From JAPPFW01 sp965231815 (GTDB lineage Bacteria > Actinomycetota > Acidimicrobiia > Spongiisociales > Spongiisociaceae), in the NCBI GenBank assembly GCA_965231815.1, contig OZ246890.1:2356001-2420000 (forward strand): a stretch of 64,000 nucleotides of DNA, written 5' to 3'. Below the pieces are notes generated by a model that saw nothing but the letters and a program-made list of their open reading frames with translations, made no database searches and was not told the DNA's origin. Below are positions 16,651 through 26,119 of this stretch, piece after piece; within the stretch, counting starts at the first letter, position 1; the number at the start of each line of letters is the position of its first letter. The position numbers and the translations under genes are program-made.

Positions 16651-18039
16651 TTACCGGTTGACCGGACCGACAAACCGACCATGGCCGGGGGCGGCGGTGA
16701 CCACGCCGTTGCGAGCTACCACCGTTCCCCGGACGGTGGTCAAGATCGGTACACCCTTCAGGGTCTGGTCTTCGTAGGGCGAGTAACCCGCCTTGGAGAT
16801 AACCTCGTCTCTGGTGATCGTGTGTTCCGCGTCGTAGTCGATCACGACCAAGTCGGCGTCCGAGCCTACTTCTAGAACGCCCTTCCTCGGATACAGGCCG
16901 AATCTTCGGGCCGGGTTGTAGGCGCCGATTCTCACCACGTTGTCGAGGGAGATGAGGCCTCGGTGCGACGCGTCGAGCAGCTTCATCAGGTAGTGCTGGA
17001 GTTGGGGAGTACCGGTCGGGGTGGCCCACATGTTCTCCCATCCCGGCAGCTTTTCCTCCAGGGTATGGGGTGCATGATCGGTTCCGAGCACGTCGATCGT
17101 GCCGTCGGCGATACCTTCCCAGAGAGCCGCCCGCCATTCCGGCTTGAGGCATCGACCGATCGCCAGCGGACCCATGTGGGCTATCTCGTCCCAGTCACCG
17201 AGGAACAGCCCGAAGGCGTTGACTTCCGAGGTCACGTTCTGGCCGTCGGCTTTGGCTCTCCGTATTAGCTCCACGGTCCGGTCCGACATCATATGCAGAA
17301 CATGGAGGGGCCCTCCCACACCTCGGTTGAGTTCGATCAAGGTGGCAACCCCGCTGTTCCACACCGTCCCGTCGTACATCCATTCGGCTTTCGAGTACGA
17401 CTCGGGGTCCATCTTTGCGGCCTCGAAGTGGGCATGTTCGATGACGCCTAGCACGGCTTGATCGTTGGGATGCACCATAAGCGGTCGCCCGGTTTCCGCC
17501 ACCGCCTCCATGATACGGAGCAGATCGTCGTGCTTGTGGACGCCGAGCCCCGGCATATGCGGATAGCTTCGAGCGCTGTCCACCACCATGAAGACCTTGA
17601 AACCGAGCGCGCCCATCTCCGCTAACTCGGCGACCGCTCCGATGTCGGTGGGCGCCGGATTGTGGTTGAAGTCGACCACCGCTCGCTGCGACTGGCTCTC
17701 GATAATGGCTCGGAAATGGTCCGGGCTGGTGGTGGGAGGGTTGACGTTGGGCATGCCGACCGTCATGGTCACCCCGCCCACGGCGGCGCCCCGAGTAGCG
17801 CTGGTGATGTCTTCCTTGTAGGTGAACCCGGGGTCGCGGTGATGGGAGTGAGTATCGATGAATCCCGGAATCACCAACTTCCCATCCGCGTGTATTACCT
17901 CGTAAGCCTTGATCGGCGATCCGGAACTCGGTTGGATACCGACGATCTTCTCGCCGGTTATGAAGATATCGGTCCGATCGGCAAAACCCGTCGGTGTCCA
18001 GACTGATCCTCCGGCAATGGCGAGATCGATACCGGGCAT
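16651..18039 (-). CDS. Dihydroorotase/hydantoinase/allantoinase-family cyclic amidohydrolase
   Basis: ATG at 18039 with GGAG seven bases upstream gives 462 residues. The family motifs are present: PGFIDTHSHHRDPG (metal ligands of strand 1), GGVTMTVGMPN, MGALGFKVFM (position of the carboxylated lysine bridging the metals), and GTDHAPHTLEEK. C-terminal RRFGLYPRKGVLEVGSDADLVVID is the normal end strand. It would open a cyclic amide such as a hydantoin, dihydropyrimidine or allantoin. It is the last gene of a minus-strand unit RidA, molybdenum hydroxylase, this gene, with only 34 bases to the hydroxylase. Exact substrate cannot be read from the sequence. Confidence 0.87.
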   Translation of the reverse strand: MPGIDLAIAGGSVWTPTGFADRTDIFITGEKIVGIQPSSGSPIKAYEVIHADGKLVIPGFIDTHSHHRDPGFTYKEDITSATRGAAVGGVTMTVGMPNVNPPTTSPDHFRAIIESQSQRAVVDFNHNPAPTDIGAVAELAEMGALGFKVFMVVDSARSYPHMPGLGVHKHDDLLRIMEAVAETGRPLMVHPNDQAVLGVIEHAHFEAAKMDPESYSKAEWMYDGTVWNSGVATLIELNRGVGGPLHVLHMMSDRTVELIRRAKADGQNVTSEVNAFGLFLGDWDEIAHMGPLAIGRCLKPEWRAALWEGIADGTIDVLGTDHAPHTLEEKLPGWENMWATPTGTPQLQHYLMKLLDASHRGLISLDNVVRIGAYNPARRFGLYPRKGVLEVGSDADLVVIDYDAEHTITRDEVISKAGYSPYEDQTLKGVPILTTVRGTVVARNGVVTAAPGHGRFVGPVNR

Positions 18040-18073
18040 AGGAAACTCCAAGCTTGCGAGTGGCAGGGGAAGT

Positions 18074-20449
18074 TTACTCCGGCGGCGCCGGTGGCCCGGC
18101 TCGCCGGTCGGCGCCGAGGTCGATCTCGGCTTGGCGGATCAGCTCGAGCAGGCGTTGGGGGGTGATCGGGATCTCATTGATCTCGATCGGCAGCGGTCGT
18201 AGGGCGTCGACGATGGCGTTGGCGACGGCGCCGGGAGCTGAAGCGGTTGAGCCTTCGCCCGCTCCTTTGATCCCCGGCGGATTCAGCGGGGTCGGATGGG
18301 GGCGATGTATCACGGTGATTTCCGGCGTCTCGGCGATGGTCGGAAGGAGGTAGTCAAGAAAGGTTCCCGACATCAATTGGCCCTCCTCGTTATGGTGCAC
18401 CTCTTCGAGGAGGGCGTTGCCGATTCCGTGGACAACTCCTCCGTGCTGCTGGCCGTTCACCACGATCGGGTTGAGAATCGTTCCGCAATCGTCGACCACC
18501 AGGTAGTCGGTGACCTTGACCATTCCTGTTTCACGATCCACCAGCACCGATGCGATATGCGTTCCGGACCCGAAGGTGACCGACGGTGGGGTGAACTCGT
18601 CCTCGGCCATCAGAATCGATCCGGAGTCCGTAACCCGGGAATCGGATCGAGCGGCGCCGGCCAGTTCTCCAAAGGTCAGCGCCAGGCCGGGAACCCCGCG
18701 CGGATGTACTCTTCCGTCGACGAGCACGAGATCCGCCGGATCGCACTCCAACTGTTCGGCGGCGAGTTCCTTCAACATGTCCCGCAACTTGGTGGAGGCC
18801 CGCCAGACGGCGGTTCCCGCGGTGACGGCGCTCCGGCTTCCGAACGTTCCACCGCCGCGGGACAGGAGGGCGGTGTCCCCGAACCGGGTCTCGATCCGGT
18901 CATACGGTAAGTCGAGAACCTCCCCGGCTACTTGGGCCAGGGTGGTGGAGTGGCTCTGGCCATGAGGATTCGATCCGCAGGTGAGGATTACATGGCCTAG
19001 CTCATCGATCTCGATCCGGGCAGTTTCGTGCGGGCCTAGCCCGGTTGCCTCGACATGGGCTGAGATACCGATGCCTGCAAGCAGACCGTCATCACGAGGT
19101 TTCGTTGCTGCCTGCCTTCTCTCCTCGTAGCCGAACGCGTCCAGCGCACAACGAAGCTGATCCGGGTAGTTCCCGGAGTCGTACACCATTGGCGCTCCGT
19201 CCCGGTACAGCATTCCCATGTCACGGGGCATCTCTTCCGCAGGGATGAGATTGACCATGCGAAGATCGGCGGGATCCATTTCAAGATCGGTTGCGGCCAT
19301 GTCCACCAGCCGGTCCAGCACGAAGGTGGCTTCGGGCCGGCCGGCGCCGCGCACGGGTGTCACCCGGTTCTTGTTGGTCAGGACGCAAAGACCCTCGACG
19401 TCGAAGTGGTCGATGGCGAACTGGCCCCTGGCATGCGAGGCGACGTTGAACGGCAACGTGAGTCCGAAGGGGTTGGCGGAACCGCAGTCCTGGACGATGC
19501 GCATTTTCATGGCGCGAAATCGCCCGATTCGGTCGTAAGCCAGCGTGGCGTCGATCATCTGGTCCCGGGAGTGCCTAGCGTTTCCGAGATTCTCCCTCCG
19601 ATCCTCCAGCCACCGGACCGGTCGTCGGAGACGTAGCGCAGCCAGGGCGGTGAGCAGTTCCTCTGGATAGATGCCGCCCCCGAAGCTCCCTCCCATGTCC
19701 GGCGCGACGACCCTTATCGACCGTTCGTCCCATCGGAGGAAGTCGGCCAGATAGGACCTGAGAAGATGAGGGATCTGGGTGGTGGACCATACCGTCAAGG
19801 GTTCGGCGCCGGTTGGGGGAACGGCGATCACTCCGCGGGTTTCGATGGGTGATCCGACTGATCGGGCAATCCGGAAGCGCCCGCTTACAGTTCTTTCCGC
19901 ACCCGCGATCTCCTCCTGCGGATCCCCGACGGTGATGCGGAACGATGATTGGACGTTGTTCGGGAGACCGGACAGGATCGGTTCCGAGTCGGTCTCCATC
20001 GCTTCGTCGGGGTCGACGATCGGGTCGAGCGTGTCATAGTCCACGTCGAGAAGTTCGGCGCCGTCCTCGGCGGCCTCTCGGCTCGATGCCACGACCATGG
20101 CTACCGGTTCACCCACCCGATTCACTTGCCGGTCGGCCAATACCGGCTCCCGGTATGGACCCAGAGATACCTCATGACGTGCCACGAAAGCGGGCGTCAG
20201 CGTGTAGAACTGGCGGGTGATGGCGTTTTCCACCCCCTCGAGATCGGCTGCGGTCAGCACGCCCGCTACCCCCTCTGCTTGCTGTACCGCTCCGGTGTCC
20301 ACACTGTTGATACGAGCCCGAGCAAAGGGACTCCGCACGACCACCGCGTCATGAAGATCGGAAACCAGGAGGTCGGCTATGAACCGAGCCTCTCCCCGAA
20401 GTAAACGATGGTCCTCCCGGCGGGGGAGGGGTTGGCCGATCTGTCTCAT
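18074..20449 (-). CDS. Xanthine dehydrogenase/CO dehydrogenase-family molybdopterin-binding subunit
   Basis: The ATG at 20449 (MRQIGQPLPRREDHRLLRG) gives 791 residues and fits the start of the CoxL/XdhB large-subunit family; the longer frame runs into the RidA gene. The ald_Xan_dh_C-type N-terminal domain (about 10-120) is followed by the molybdenum-cofactor domain with GGSFGGGIYPEE near residue 250, PVRGAGRPEA, GTFGSRSAVTAG and GIKGAGEGSTASAP near the end, where the last Glu is the catalytic base in this family. The enzyme hydroxylates a heterocycle or aldehyde. Its FAD and 2Fe-2S subunits are not encoded next to it, which is unusual. Confidence 0.87.
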   Translation of the reverse strand: MRQIGQPLPRREDHRLLRGEARFIADLLVSDLHDAVVVRSPFARARINSVDTGAVQQAEGVAGVLTAADLEGVENAITRQFYTLTPAFVARHEVSLGPYREPVLADRQVNRVGEPVAMVVASSREAAEDGAELLDVDYDTLDPIVDPDEAMETDSEPILSGLPNNVQSSFRITVGDPQEEIAGAERTVSGRFRIARSVGSPIETRGVIAVPPTGAEPLTVWSTTQIPHLLRSYLADFLRWDERSIRVVAPDMGGSFGGGIYPEELLTALAALRLRRPVRWLEDRRENLGNARHSRDQMIDATLAYDRIGRFRAMKMRIVQDCGSANPFGLTLPFNVASHARGQFAIDHFDVEGLCVLTNKNRVTPVRGAGRPEATFVLDRLVDMAATDLEMDPADLRMVNLIPAEEMPRDMGMLYRDGAPMVYDSGNYPDQLRCALDAFGYEERRQAATKPRDDGLLAGIGISAHVEATGLGPHETARIEIDELGHVILTCGSNPHGQSHSTTLAQVAGEVLDLPYDRIETRFGDTALLSRGGGTFGSRSAVTAGTAVWRASTKLRDMLKELAAEQLECDPADLVLVDGRVHPRGVPGLALTFGELAGAARSDSRVTDSGSILMAEDEFTPPSVTFGSGTHIASVLVDRETGMVKVTDYLVVDDCGTILNPIVVNGQQHGGVVHGIGNALLEEVHHNEEGQLMSGTFLDYLLPTIAETPEITVIHRPHPTPLNPPGIKGAGEGSTASAPGAVANAIVDALRPLPIEINEIPITPQRLLELIRQAEIDLGADRRAGPPAPPE

Positions 20450-20490
20450 GTCGAGCGAGATGACTCCGGGAGGGAGTCGGCTGGTTTCAC

Positions 20491-20886
20491 TTACGGTTCG
20501 ATCCGGGCGATTGCTTCCATCTCGATCATCTGGGTGGGGTCGAACAACCGATCGATCTGGACCAGCGTCGAGGCCGGCCACGCCTCGCCCCAGTATCCTC
20601 GCCAGACCTTCTCGATATCGTCCCAGCTCGATATATCCGTGACGTAGGTGCGTATCTGAACAACATGGTCGAGGGTGGCGCCTGCCGCGGCTAGAACCAC
20701 CTTCATGTTCTCCATCACCTGCCGCGCTTGAGCAGCCATGGAGCCGACCCCCACGATCGTTCCGTCGGATGTACGTGAAGTCAACCCGCTGACGTAGAGG
20801 TTTCGACCGGTTGTTTCACCTACGATGATCTGAGAGAAGCCGTCGATCGGAACGTGGTAATCGGGACTGTTCAACGCTTTTCTCAT
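20491..20886 (-). CDS. ridA: RidA/YjgF-family protein
   Basis: 131 residues, full length for the family. VQIRTYVTDISSWDD carries the conserved Arg that binds the enamine/imine carboxylate in RidA, and VSGLTSRTSDGTIVG and EMEAIAR are typical strands. RidA proteins speed hydrolysis of reactive 2-aminoacrylate-type imines; in catabolic operons RidA-like proteins often act as ring-opening deaminases. It is the first gene of the unit with the molybdenum hydroxylase and the cyclic amidohydrolase, 41 bases upstream of the former, and is divergent from the substrate-binding protein at 21023. Confidence 0.88.
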   Translation of the reverse strand: MRKALNSPDYHVPIDGFSQIIVGETTGRNLYVSGLTSRTSDGTIVGVGSMAAQARQVMENMKVVLAAAGATLDHVVQIRTYVTDISSWDDIEKVWRGYWGEAWPASTLVQIDRLFDPTQMIEMEAIARIEP

Positions 20887-21022
20887 GACGACCCTCCACG
20901 ACCGAAATCACCGCACCAAGGATAAGCGGTTGGGTTCCGTCCGACTGCCGTGCTTGGTTTGGTAGATTCATGATCAGTCCGAGGCTGGAAGAGATGGCCC
21001 CTAACGCTGGGAGATGCACCCT

Positions 21023-22111
21023 ATGAATCGAATATTGTCAAGGTCAAGCCTGGTAGCAGGTTTGTTGACCATCGCACTGGTGGCGTCAGCATGCCAAGAT
21101 GACGACTCCATGGAGGTGGCTTCGGGAGGCTGCGCTACCGATGGTCAACTTCGGGAGACCACTTTCCTCCTCCCGTTCCCGTTTGCGACCCCGTTCTATT
21201 CGATCTTCGTTGCGGAATCGCTCGGCTATTACGAGGCGGAAGGCCTTGAGGTCAATATCGAGTTTGCCGATGGCAGCGCGTCGGTCGTTCAGCAGGTAGT
21301 GGCCAACAACGTCGAGTTCGGGCTTTCCGATCCTGGCCCGATCGTTGACGCGGAAGCGCTCGGTGAGGATCTGGCCGTGGTGTTCGTTCTTCAGAACCGC
21401 CTGATCTACGCGCTGGTAACCCCGGCAGGTTCGCCCTACACCACCATCGAATCCCTTTCCGGCCAGACTCTAGGAGTGTCGGAGGCGACCGCCGGTGAGG
21501 TGCCCTTCTTCGAGAGCCTCCTGGCATCCGAGGGAATCGATCCGGAGGCGGACGTCGAGATCATCGAAACGGGTGCCGGAGGTACCACCGCAGCGGCATT
21601 CGACAGTGATCGGATCGTGGCCTACTTCTCGGACTACTTCAACGTCATCGAGCTCGGTTTCGAGATCGAGTTGAACGAGTTCGATCTCGGTGAGTTCGGT
21701 CTGCTCAACGGCGCCAGCATCGTGGTGCAGCAGTCCCTGATCGACGAGGATCCGGACCTTATCGTCTGTCTCCTGCGTCCGATCGCTCGCGCGGCTGAAT
21801 ACACCCATGCCGATCCGAGGGCCGGCATCGATGCGATCGCTGCGTCCCGTCCGGACCAGATCTCCGACCCGGACGGTTTCGACAGGTTGGCCGTCGATGA
21901 GAGCATCAAGCGGCAGCTTCCTTACGAAGACTCGGGGAACATGCTCGGATGGAATCGTCCGGCTTCCTGGGAGGCCTATATAGATCTGCTGGCTTCGAGG
22001 GGTACGCTCGGCGGGGACTTCGATCCGGAATCCGTGTACACGAACGAGTTCATAGAAGTTATCAACGACTTCGATAAACAAGTGGAACGGGACACCGCCA
22101 CCTCTGCGTAG
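21023..22111 (+). CDS. NMT1/THI5-like ABC transporter substrate-binding lipoprotein
   Basis: ATG at 21023 is chosen over 21014 because GGGAG at 21007-21012 is then ten bases upstream. The 362-residue product has a lipoprotein signal peptide ending VASAC (Cys24), then FLLPFPFATPFYSIFVAESLGYYEAEGLEV, read in two parts, typical of the NMT1/SsuA family that binds pyrimidine, thiamine-precursor or sulfonate ligands. It would be anchored outside the membrane and deliver ligand to a permease. Permease and ATPase of matching type are encoded convergently at 22630-24275, so the transporter is split over two strands. A strong hairpin follows the stop. Confidence 0.88.
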   Translation: MNRILSRSSLVAGLLTIALVASACQDDDSMEVASGGCATDGQLRETTFLLPFPFATPFYSIFVAESLGYYEAEGLEVNIEFADGSASVVQQVVANNVEFGLSDPGPIVDAEALGEDLAVVFVLQNRLIYALVTPAGSPYTTIESLSGQTLGVSEATAGEVPFFESLLASEGIDPEADVEIIETGAGGTTAAAFDSDRIVAYFSDYFNVIELGFEIELNEFDLGEFGLLNGASIVVQQSLIDEDPDLIVCLLRPIARAAEYTHADPRAGIDAIAASRPDQISDPDGFDRLAVDESIKRQLPYEDSGNMLGWNRPASWEAYIDLLASRGTLGGDFDPESVYTNEFIEVINDFDKQVERDTATSA

Positions 22112-22136
22112 CGCGCTCCGAACCTGTCAGTCAACC

Positions 22137-22165
22137 GGAAGGGCCGCCGTATCGGCGGCCCTTCC
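22137..22165. terminator. Hairpin after the substrate-binding protein gene
   Basis: Perfect 13-bp stem GGAAGGGCCGCCG / CGGCGGCCCTTCC with a three-base loop, 25 bases after the stop codon. No T-run follows on the plus strand, so it may stop transcription or protect the 3' end of the RNA. Confidence 0.7.
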
Positions 22166-22629
22166 GCGATCAAGGCCACCGGTTGGTGGCGGGAAAGGGC
22201 GGATCGAAGTCCTTCGGCGGTAGTTGCCGGTGTATCGGATCGTTAGTTCGCTTGCCCGTGGGAAGGCCTCATACCGGGGATGGCAGTCCAACGTTAACTG
22301 TGCATCCGCAAGTCACAGTTTCGGGTGCCAGGCTACGAAAGTGTCCCACCCTGGTTGCATAATGGTAGGTAGCCTTAACCACCGCCGGTTCGGGTTGTTC
22401 GGTACCGAACGAACCGGGGCAGGGATCATCAAATATACGGACAATTCGACCGTCTCCCCCACTGCGGGGTTCGGCGGGCCGCGTTCGGGAACCCAGGAAA
22501 GGTGGAGGCGGGGGCGGGCCCAACTGCAGGGGACCCTTCCGGCGATTTTCGCGTTCTGGGCGGGAGAGGCAATGTGCAGTGGGTGGGGCGGCGTGTTTCT
22601 TGCCGCATCCCCGATCAGGATCTTCCCAT
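22166..22629. other. Gene-free stretch with a relic of the 428-bp element (core at 22341-22430)
   Basis: No credible gene is present between the hairpin and the permease stop. From 22341 to 22430 the sequence aligns with the core of the elements at 3493 and 16238: TGCATAATGGTAGG, CACCGCCGGTT, CGGTACCG and GGGATCATC all have counterparts in order. The terminal CTAG repeats are not recognisable. It contains the long inverted repeat CCGGTTCG (22385-22392) and CGAACCGG (22410-22417) enclosing the palindrome TTCGGTACCGAA. Confidence 0.62.
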
Positions 22630-23421
22630 CTACTGGAGGCGCTGCATCCTCGTGGTGGCCGACCAGAAGATGATCTTGCGTTCCGTGTACGCGATAAGCG
22701 AGTAGAGAGAGAATGCCAGCACCGACACCACCACCAGGAAGGCGAACAGGCGGGCGGTTTCCAGCCGGGCCGCCGCGAACTCTATCTGGAATCCGAGACC
22801 GTCCTGGGCGCCGGCGAACTCCCCGATCACAGCTCCTATGGCTGCGAAAGCCATGGCGGTACGCAGGGACGCGAAGACGAAGGGGGCGGAACGGGGTAGT
22901 TTGAGTCGTCGAAAGGTCTGCCAGCGGGAGGCTCTGATCGAGGCCATCAGCTCGAGTTCCTCCTCCTCCACCGAACCGAGTCCGGTCACCGTATTGACGA
23001 AAACCGGGAAAAAGCAGATCACCGCGGCGATAAGGATCTTGGGCATGGCGCCGAAACCGAACCAGATCACGAACAGCGGAGCGATCGCGATTTTCGGTGT
23101 CGAGTTGAGGGCGATCGTGTAGGGGATAACGATCCGCCGGACGGTGACGAACTCGGATACCAGAGATCCGGTCACCACCGCAACACCCGAACCGAGCAGG
23201 AATCCGAAAATGATCTCGTACAGGGTGATCCATGTGTCCTGCCAGTAGGCCAGGCGGCTGAACATGTTGGTCAAGACGAACCAAAGAGAGGCGAGGATCG
23301 ATGTCGGCGCCGGAAGGACCAGCGGATTGACCCCGCCGCTGCGGGATATATACTCCCACGTTCCCATGATGACCACCAGAGAGGCCAGGAAGGTAGCGGT
23401 CGACTTGACGCCCTCGTTCAT
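22630..23421 (-). CDS. ABC transporter permease (NitT/TauT/SsuC type)
   Basis: 263 residues with about six membrane segments and the binding-protein-dependent transport signature region ELMASIRASRWQTFRRLKLPRSAPFVF (read in parts), where the EAA loop docks to the ATPase. It would form the channel of the importer fed by the lipoprotein at 21023. Its ATG overlaps the ATPase stop by four bases (23418-23421). Confidence 0.88.
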   Translation of the reverse strand: MNEGVKSTATFLASLVVIMGTWEYISRSGGVNPLVLPAPTSILASLWFVLTNMFSRLAYWQDTWITLYEIIFGFLLGSGVAVVTGSLVSEFVTVRRIVIPYTIALNSTPKIAIAPLFVIWFGFGAMPKILIAAVICFFPVFVNTVTGLGSVEEEELELMASIRASRWQTFRRLKLPRSAPFVFASLRTAMAFAAIGAVIGEFAGAQDGLGFQIEFAAARLETARLFAFLVVVSVLAFSLYSLIAYTERKIIFWSATTRMQRLQ

Positions 23422-24275
23422 GCGCCGTGCCTCACATTGTCGCGACCGAGTTCCAGCAGCCTTCTCGCCTCCCGGATATAGATGTTGAGTTCATCAGAGG
23501 CGAACAGTTCCTCAGGTCTGTCTTTCCCCAGCGGCACTCGCACTTCTCCGGCGATCCGACCCGGGCGAGCCGTCATGACCACCACCCGGTCACCGATGAA
23601 GGCCGCTTCGAGCGGGTTGTGGGTCACTAGGAGGGCGCTGCGGTTCTGGCGGATGATGATCCGGCGCAACTCGAGGTCCATGTATTCTCTGGTCATCTCG
23701 TCCAGGGCGCCGAACGGCTCATCGAGCAGCAGGACCTTGGGTTCTCCGATGAGCATGCGGCAGATGGCGACCCGTTGTTGCATGCCGCCCGACAACTCCC
23801 ACGGATATCGCTCCTCGAAACCCTCCAGACCTGCCAGGGAAATCAGTTCGTAGGCGCGATCGAGATAATCGGATCGCTTGGCGCCGTGGGTTCGTACGGG
23901 TAACAGGACGTTGTCGACCACCTTTAGCCAGGGGAACAGCACCGGTTTCTGGAACATCATGCCTGTTAACTCGCTCGGTTCGGTAACCGGAACCCCATCC
24001 ACATAGATACTGCCGTCCGTAGGCGCGTAGAGACCGCCGACCATCTTCAAGAGCGTGCTCTTTCCGCATCCGCTTGGGCCGAGGAGAGCAACCACCTCTC
24101 CTTGCTCGACGCGCATCGTGATGTCGTCGATAGCTAGCAGGGCCTGCGGCGTGTCCTCGTTGTAGATCTTGGTAGCTCGATCTACGAGGACCGCCGGGTG
24201 AGTGGTCCTAGTCGAACCCTTCGGTTCGGGACGGTCCACGGCGCCTGAGGGCCTAGGTATGTGTGATCGAGCCAT
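23418..24275 (-). CDS. ABC transporter ATP-binding protein (TauB/SsuB type)
   Basis: 285 residues with GPSGCGKST (Walker A), a Q-loop in MMFQKP, LSGGMQQR signature, LLLDEPFGALD (Walker B) and VTHN H-loop. The first 30 residues are rich in Pro and Arg and may be an extension or the true start may lie later. It powers the importer with the permease downstream. Upstream in the same direction lie cyclase, nitrilase and bicupin, so transporter and enzymes may be one transcript. Confidence 0.9.
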   Translation of the reverse strand: MARSHIPRPSGAVDRPEPKGSTRTTHPAVLVDRATKIYNEDTPQALLAIDDITMRVEQGEVVALLGPSGCGKSTLLKMVGGLYAPTDGSIYVDGVPVTEPSELTGMMFQKPVLFPWLKVVDNVLLPVRTHGAKRSDYLDRAYELISLAGLEGFEERYPWELSGGMQQRVAICRMLIGEPKVLLLDEPFGALDEMTREYMDLELRRIIIRQNRSALLVTHNPLEAAFIGDRVVVMTARPGRIAGEVRVPLGKDRPEELFASDELNIYIREARRLLELGRDNVRHGA

Positions 24276-24359
24276 AGTGATGGTCCCGGAGGGTAATACA
24301 ACCCCCGAAAGCTCCCCCCACCTCCCTTCGCACAGAGGTGCTTGCGCCGCCTGATCGGT

Positions 24360-25190
24360 TCAGAGGGCCTCCACGATTTCCTCCACCGACAGGTCGTCGC
24401 CCACGTCGAAGAAAGCCATGATCCGGCACGGGCAGGCTTCCCCTCCCTCGAACTTCCACGGGAAGGCGCCGATGACGCAGCGCTGGTTTAGAACTTTGTC
24501 GATGTTTCCGCCGACGTTCTCGGCGTGGATGCACCCGTCGGGGAAGGCCAGGTAGTGCATCGGGAACAGATCTTCGGTGATGGTCCGCCCGCTCTTGTGA
24601 TGGGTGTAGGTGTACTCCCCGAAATACTCGAGAACCGACATACCGACATGTTCCTCGAAACGCTTGGTGAGATCGGGTCGCATATGCCTGATAGTGGTGT
24701 TCATGGGATGGTCACCCGATCCGGCGTCGACGCCCCACCAGCGGATCTCCATATCGAGCATCCAGTATGCCAACTCCTGGGTACCGCCCGGATGCATGCA
24801 GAAGTAGCGGGTCAGGTCCTGTTCCGGCTTGCCCTCGTAGTAGCGGTGGTAGCCGGTGTGGATGATCAGGATGTCACCCTTCTTCACCTCGACCTTGGAG
24901 GTGATGTGCTCGGGTGTGATGATGCTCCAGTCGCTCACCTCGTCGGATACATCCACGATGACGCCCTCGTGTATCAGCTTATCGACCGGCAGGGAAGCCA
25001 TGTCCCCGGCGCCGTCCGCCATGTGCATGGGACCGTCCAAGTGGGTCCCTACGTGCAGTGACGATTCGATACGTTGCGACACCACCCGGTTGGTCTGCAA
25101 GGTCTGGGTGTAGTACATCTTCGAGCCGGGATACCCGACCCAGCCCGGTGTATGCAGGTTGATGGGGTGAGAAAGGTCGACGATTTTCAT
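24360..25190 (-). CDS. Cyclase/kynurenine formamidase-like metal-dependent hydrolase
   Basis: 276 residues, family PF04199. HVGTHLDGPMHM near residue 46 is the HxGTHxDxxxH zinc motif, and IIHTGYHRYYEG and WWGVDAGSGDHP are conserved blocks around the active site. Members hydrolyse formamides, isatin or cyclic amides. GGAGG lies nine bases before the ATG at 25190. It sits between the nitrilase and ABC ATPase genes on the same strand, which suggests that the imported compound is opened or deformylated by this protein. Substrate unknown. Confidence 0.85.
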   Translation of the reverse strand: MKIVDLSHPINLHTPGWVGYPGSKMYYTQTLQTNRVVSQRIESSLHVGTHLDGPMHMADGAGDMASLPVDKLIHEGVIVDVSDEVSDWSIITPEHITSKVEVKKGDILIIHTGYHRYYEGKPEQDLTRYFCMHPGGTQELAYWMLDMEIRWWGVDAGSGDHPMNTTIRHMRPDLTKRFEEHVGMSVLEYFGEYTYTHHKSGRTITEDLFPMHYLAFPDGCIHAENVGGNIDKVLNQRCVIGAFPWKFEGGEACPCRIMAFFDVGDDLSVEEIVEAL

Positions 25191-25258
25191 CCGGGGTACC
25201 TCCGATAGCGCTTGACGAGGGGATGATAGATGGCCGAGTCAGGCCTGCCGGGCATTGT

Positions 25259-26119
25259 TCAGTAGCTCCGGCCGTCCGACCATATACCGTACAGATCGGT
25301 ACGGCGGTCAGCCCTGGGAGCTATCAGTTCACCACGTACTTGCGCCCGCTTGGCGGCGCCGATATCGACTTCGGTAACGGTCACCTTGTCGGTCGAGCCC
25401 GGCAGCGGTCCTGACAGAAGCTTGCCGTAGGGATCGACGAGTATCGAGGATCCCAGGAAGTCGAGACCTCCGTGCCGGCCTGCTTGCGAGGCACAAGCGA
25501 TGTATACCTGGTTGAGGTTGGCTTGCAGGACGGCGCCCCGCCCCTGCGGACACATCCCGTCCTTGTCCCAGCGTTCCTGATCGAACCCGGGCAGCCAGGC
25601 AGTGGGAACGCAGATCAGGTCGGCCCCCTTCAGCGCCAGCAACCGGGTCACTTCGATGAACCGCAGGTCATAACAGACACACAGACCGATAGTCCCGAAC
25701 CGGGTATGGGCCACCGGAAAGCCGAGATCACCGTTACGGAACACCACTTTTTCGTCGGCGAATAGATGGGTCTTGCGGTAGTGCAGGATTAACCCGTCCG
25801 GTCCGACCGCCACCGCCGAGTTGTAGATGGCCTCGCCGTCCCGTTCGCAGAACCCGCCCACCACGTACCCGTCGGCTTCCTTCGCCAGCGCGGTCCACTG
25901 CTCGACCGTAGGCCCTTCCAACGATTCCGACGTTTCCCACAACGCCCGCCAGTCGGAGGTGTAGCCGTGGATGATCATCTCGGGCAGGATGACGATATCG
26001 GCGCCCTGCCCGAATGCGTCGACGGCCGAACGGTGACAGAGGGAGCGGTTTTCTTCGACTTGGAAAGGCTCACCACCGATCTGGACGAGCCCTATGGAAA
26101 CGGTATTGGCCACGGTCAT
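25259..26119 (-). CDS. Carbon-nitrogen hydrolase (nitrilase superfamily amidase)
   Basis: 286 residues with the Glu-Lys-Cys triad: Glu in VILPEMIIHG, Lys in HYRKTHLF, Cys in GLCVCYDLRF. The overall length and the DLRFIEVTRLLALKGAD helix fit N-carbamoyl amidases and aliphatic amidases. It would split an amide or N-carbamoyl bond in the cytoplasm. Its ATG shares a base with the TAA of the bicupin gene (TAATG), so they are coupled. In a cluster with cyclic amidohydrolases an N-carbamoylase role is attractive but unproven. Confidence 0.87.
   Translation of the reverse strand: MTVANTVSIGLVQIGGEPFQVEENRSLCHRSAVDAFGQGADIVILPEMIIHGYTSDWRALWETSESLEGPTVEQWTALAKEADGYVVGGFCERDGEAIYNSAVAVGPDGLILHYRKTHLFADEKVVFRNGDLGFPVAHTRFGTIGLCVCYDLRFIEVTRLLALKGADLICVPTAWLPGFDQERWDKDGMCPQGRGAVLQANLNQVYIACASQAGRHGGLDFLGSSILVDPYGKLLSGPLPGSTDKVTVTEVDIGAAKRAQVRGELIAPRADRRTDLYGIWSDGRSY

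Noticed and set aside
22313..23359. Minus-strand ORF of 348 residues over the ABC permease
   Set aside because: Arg- and His-rich shadow in another frame of the permease; runs through the repeat relic.
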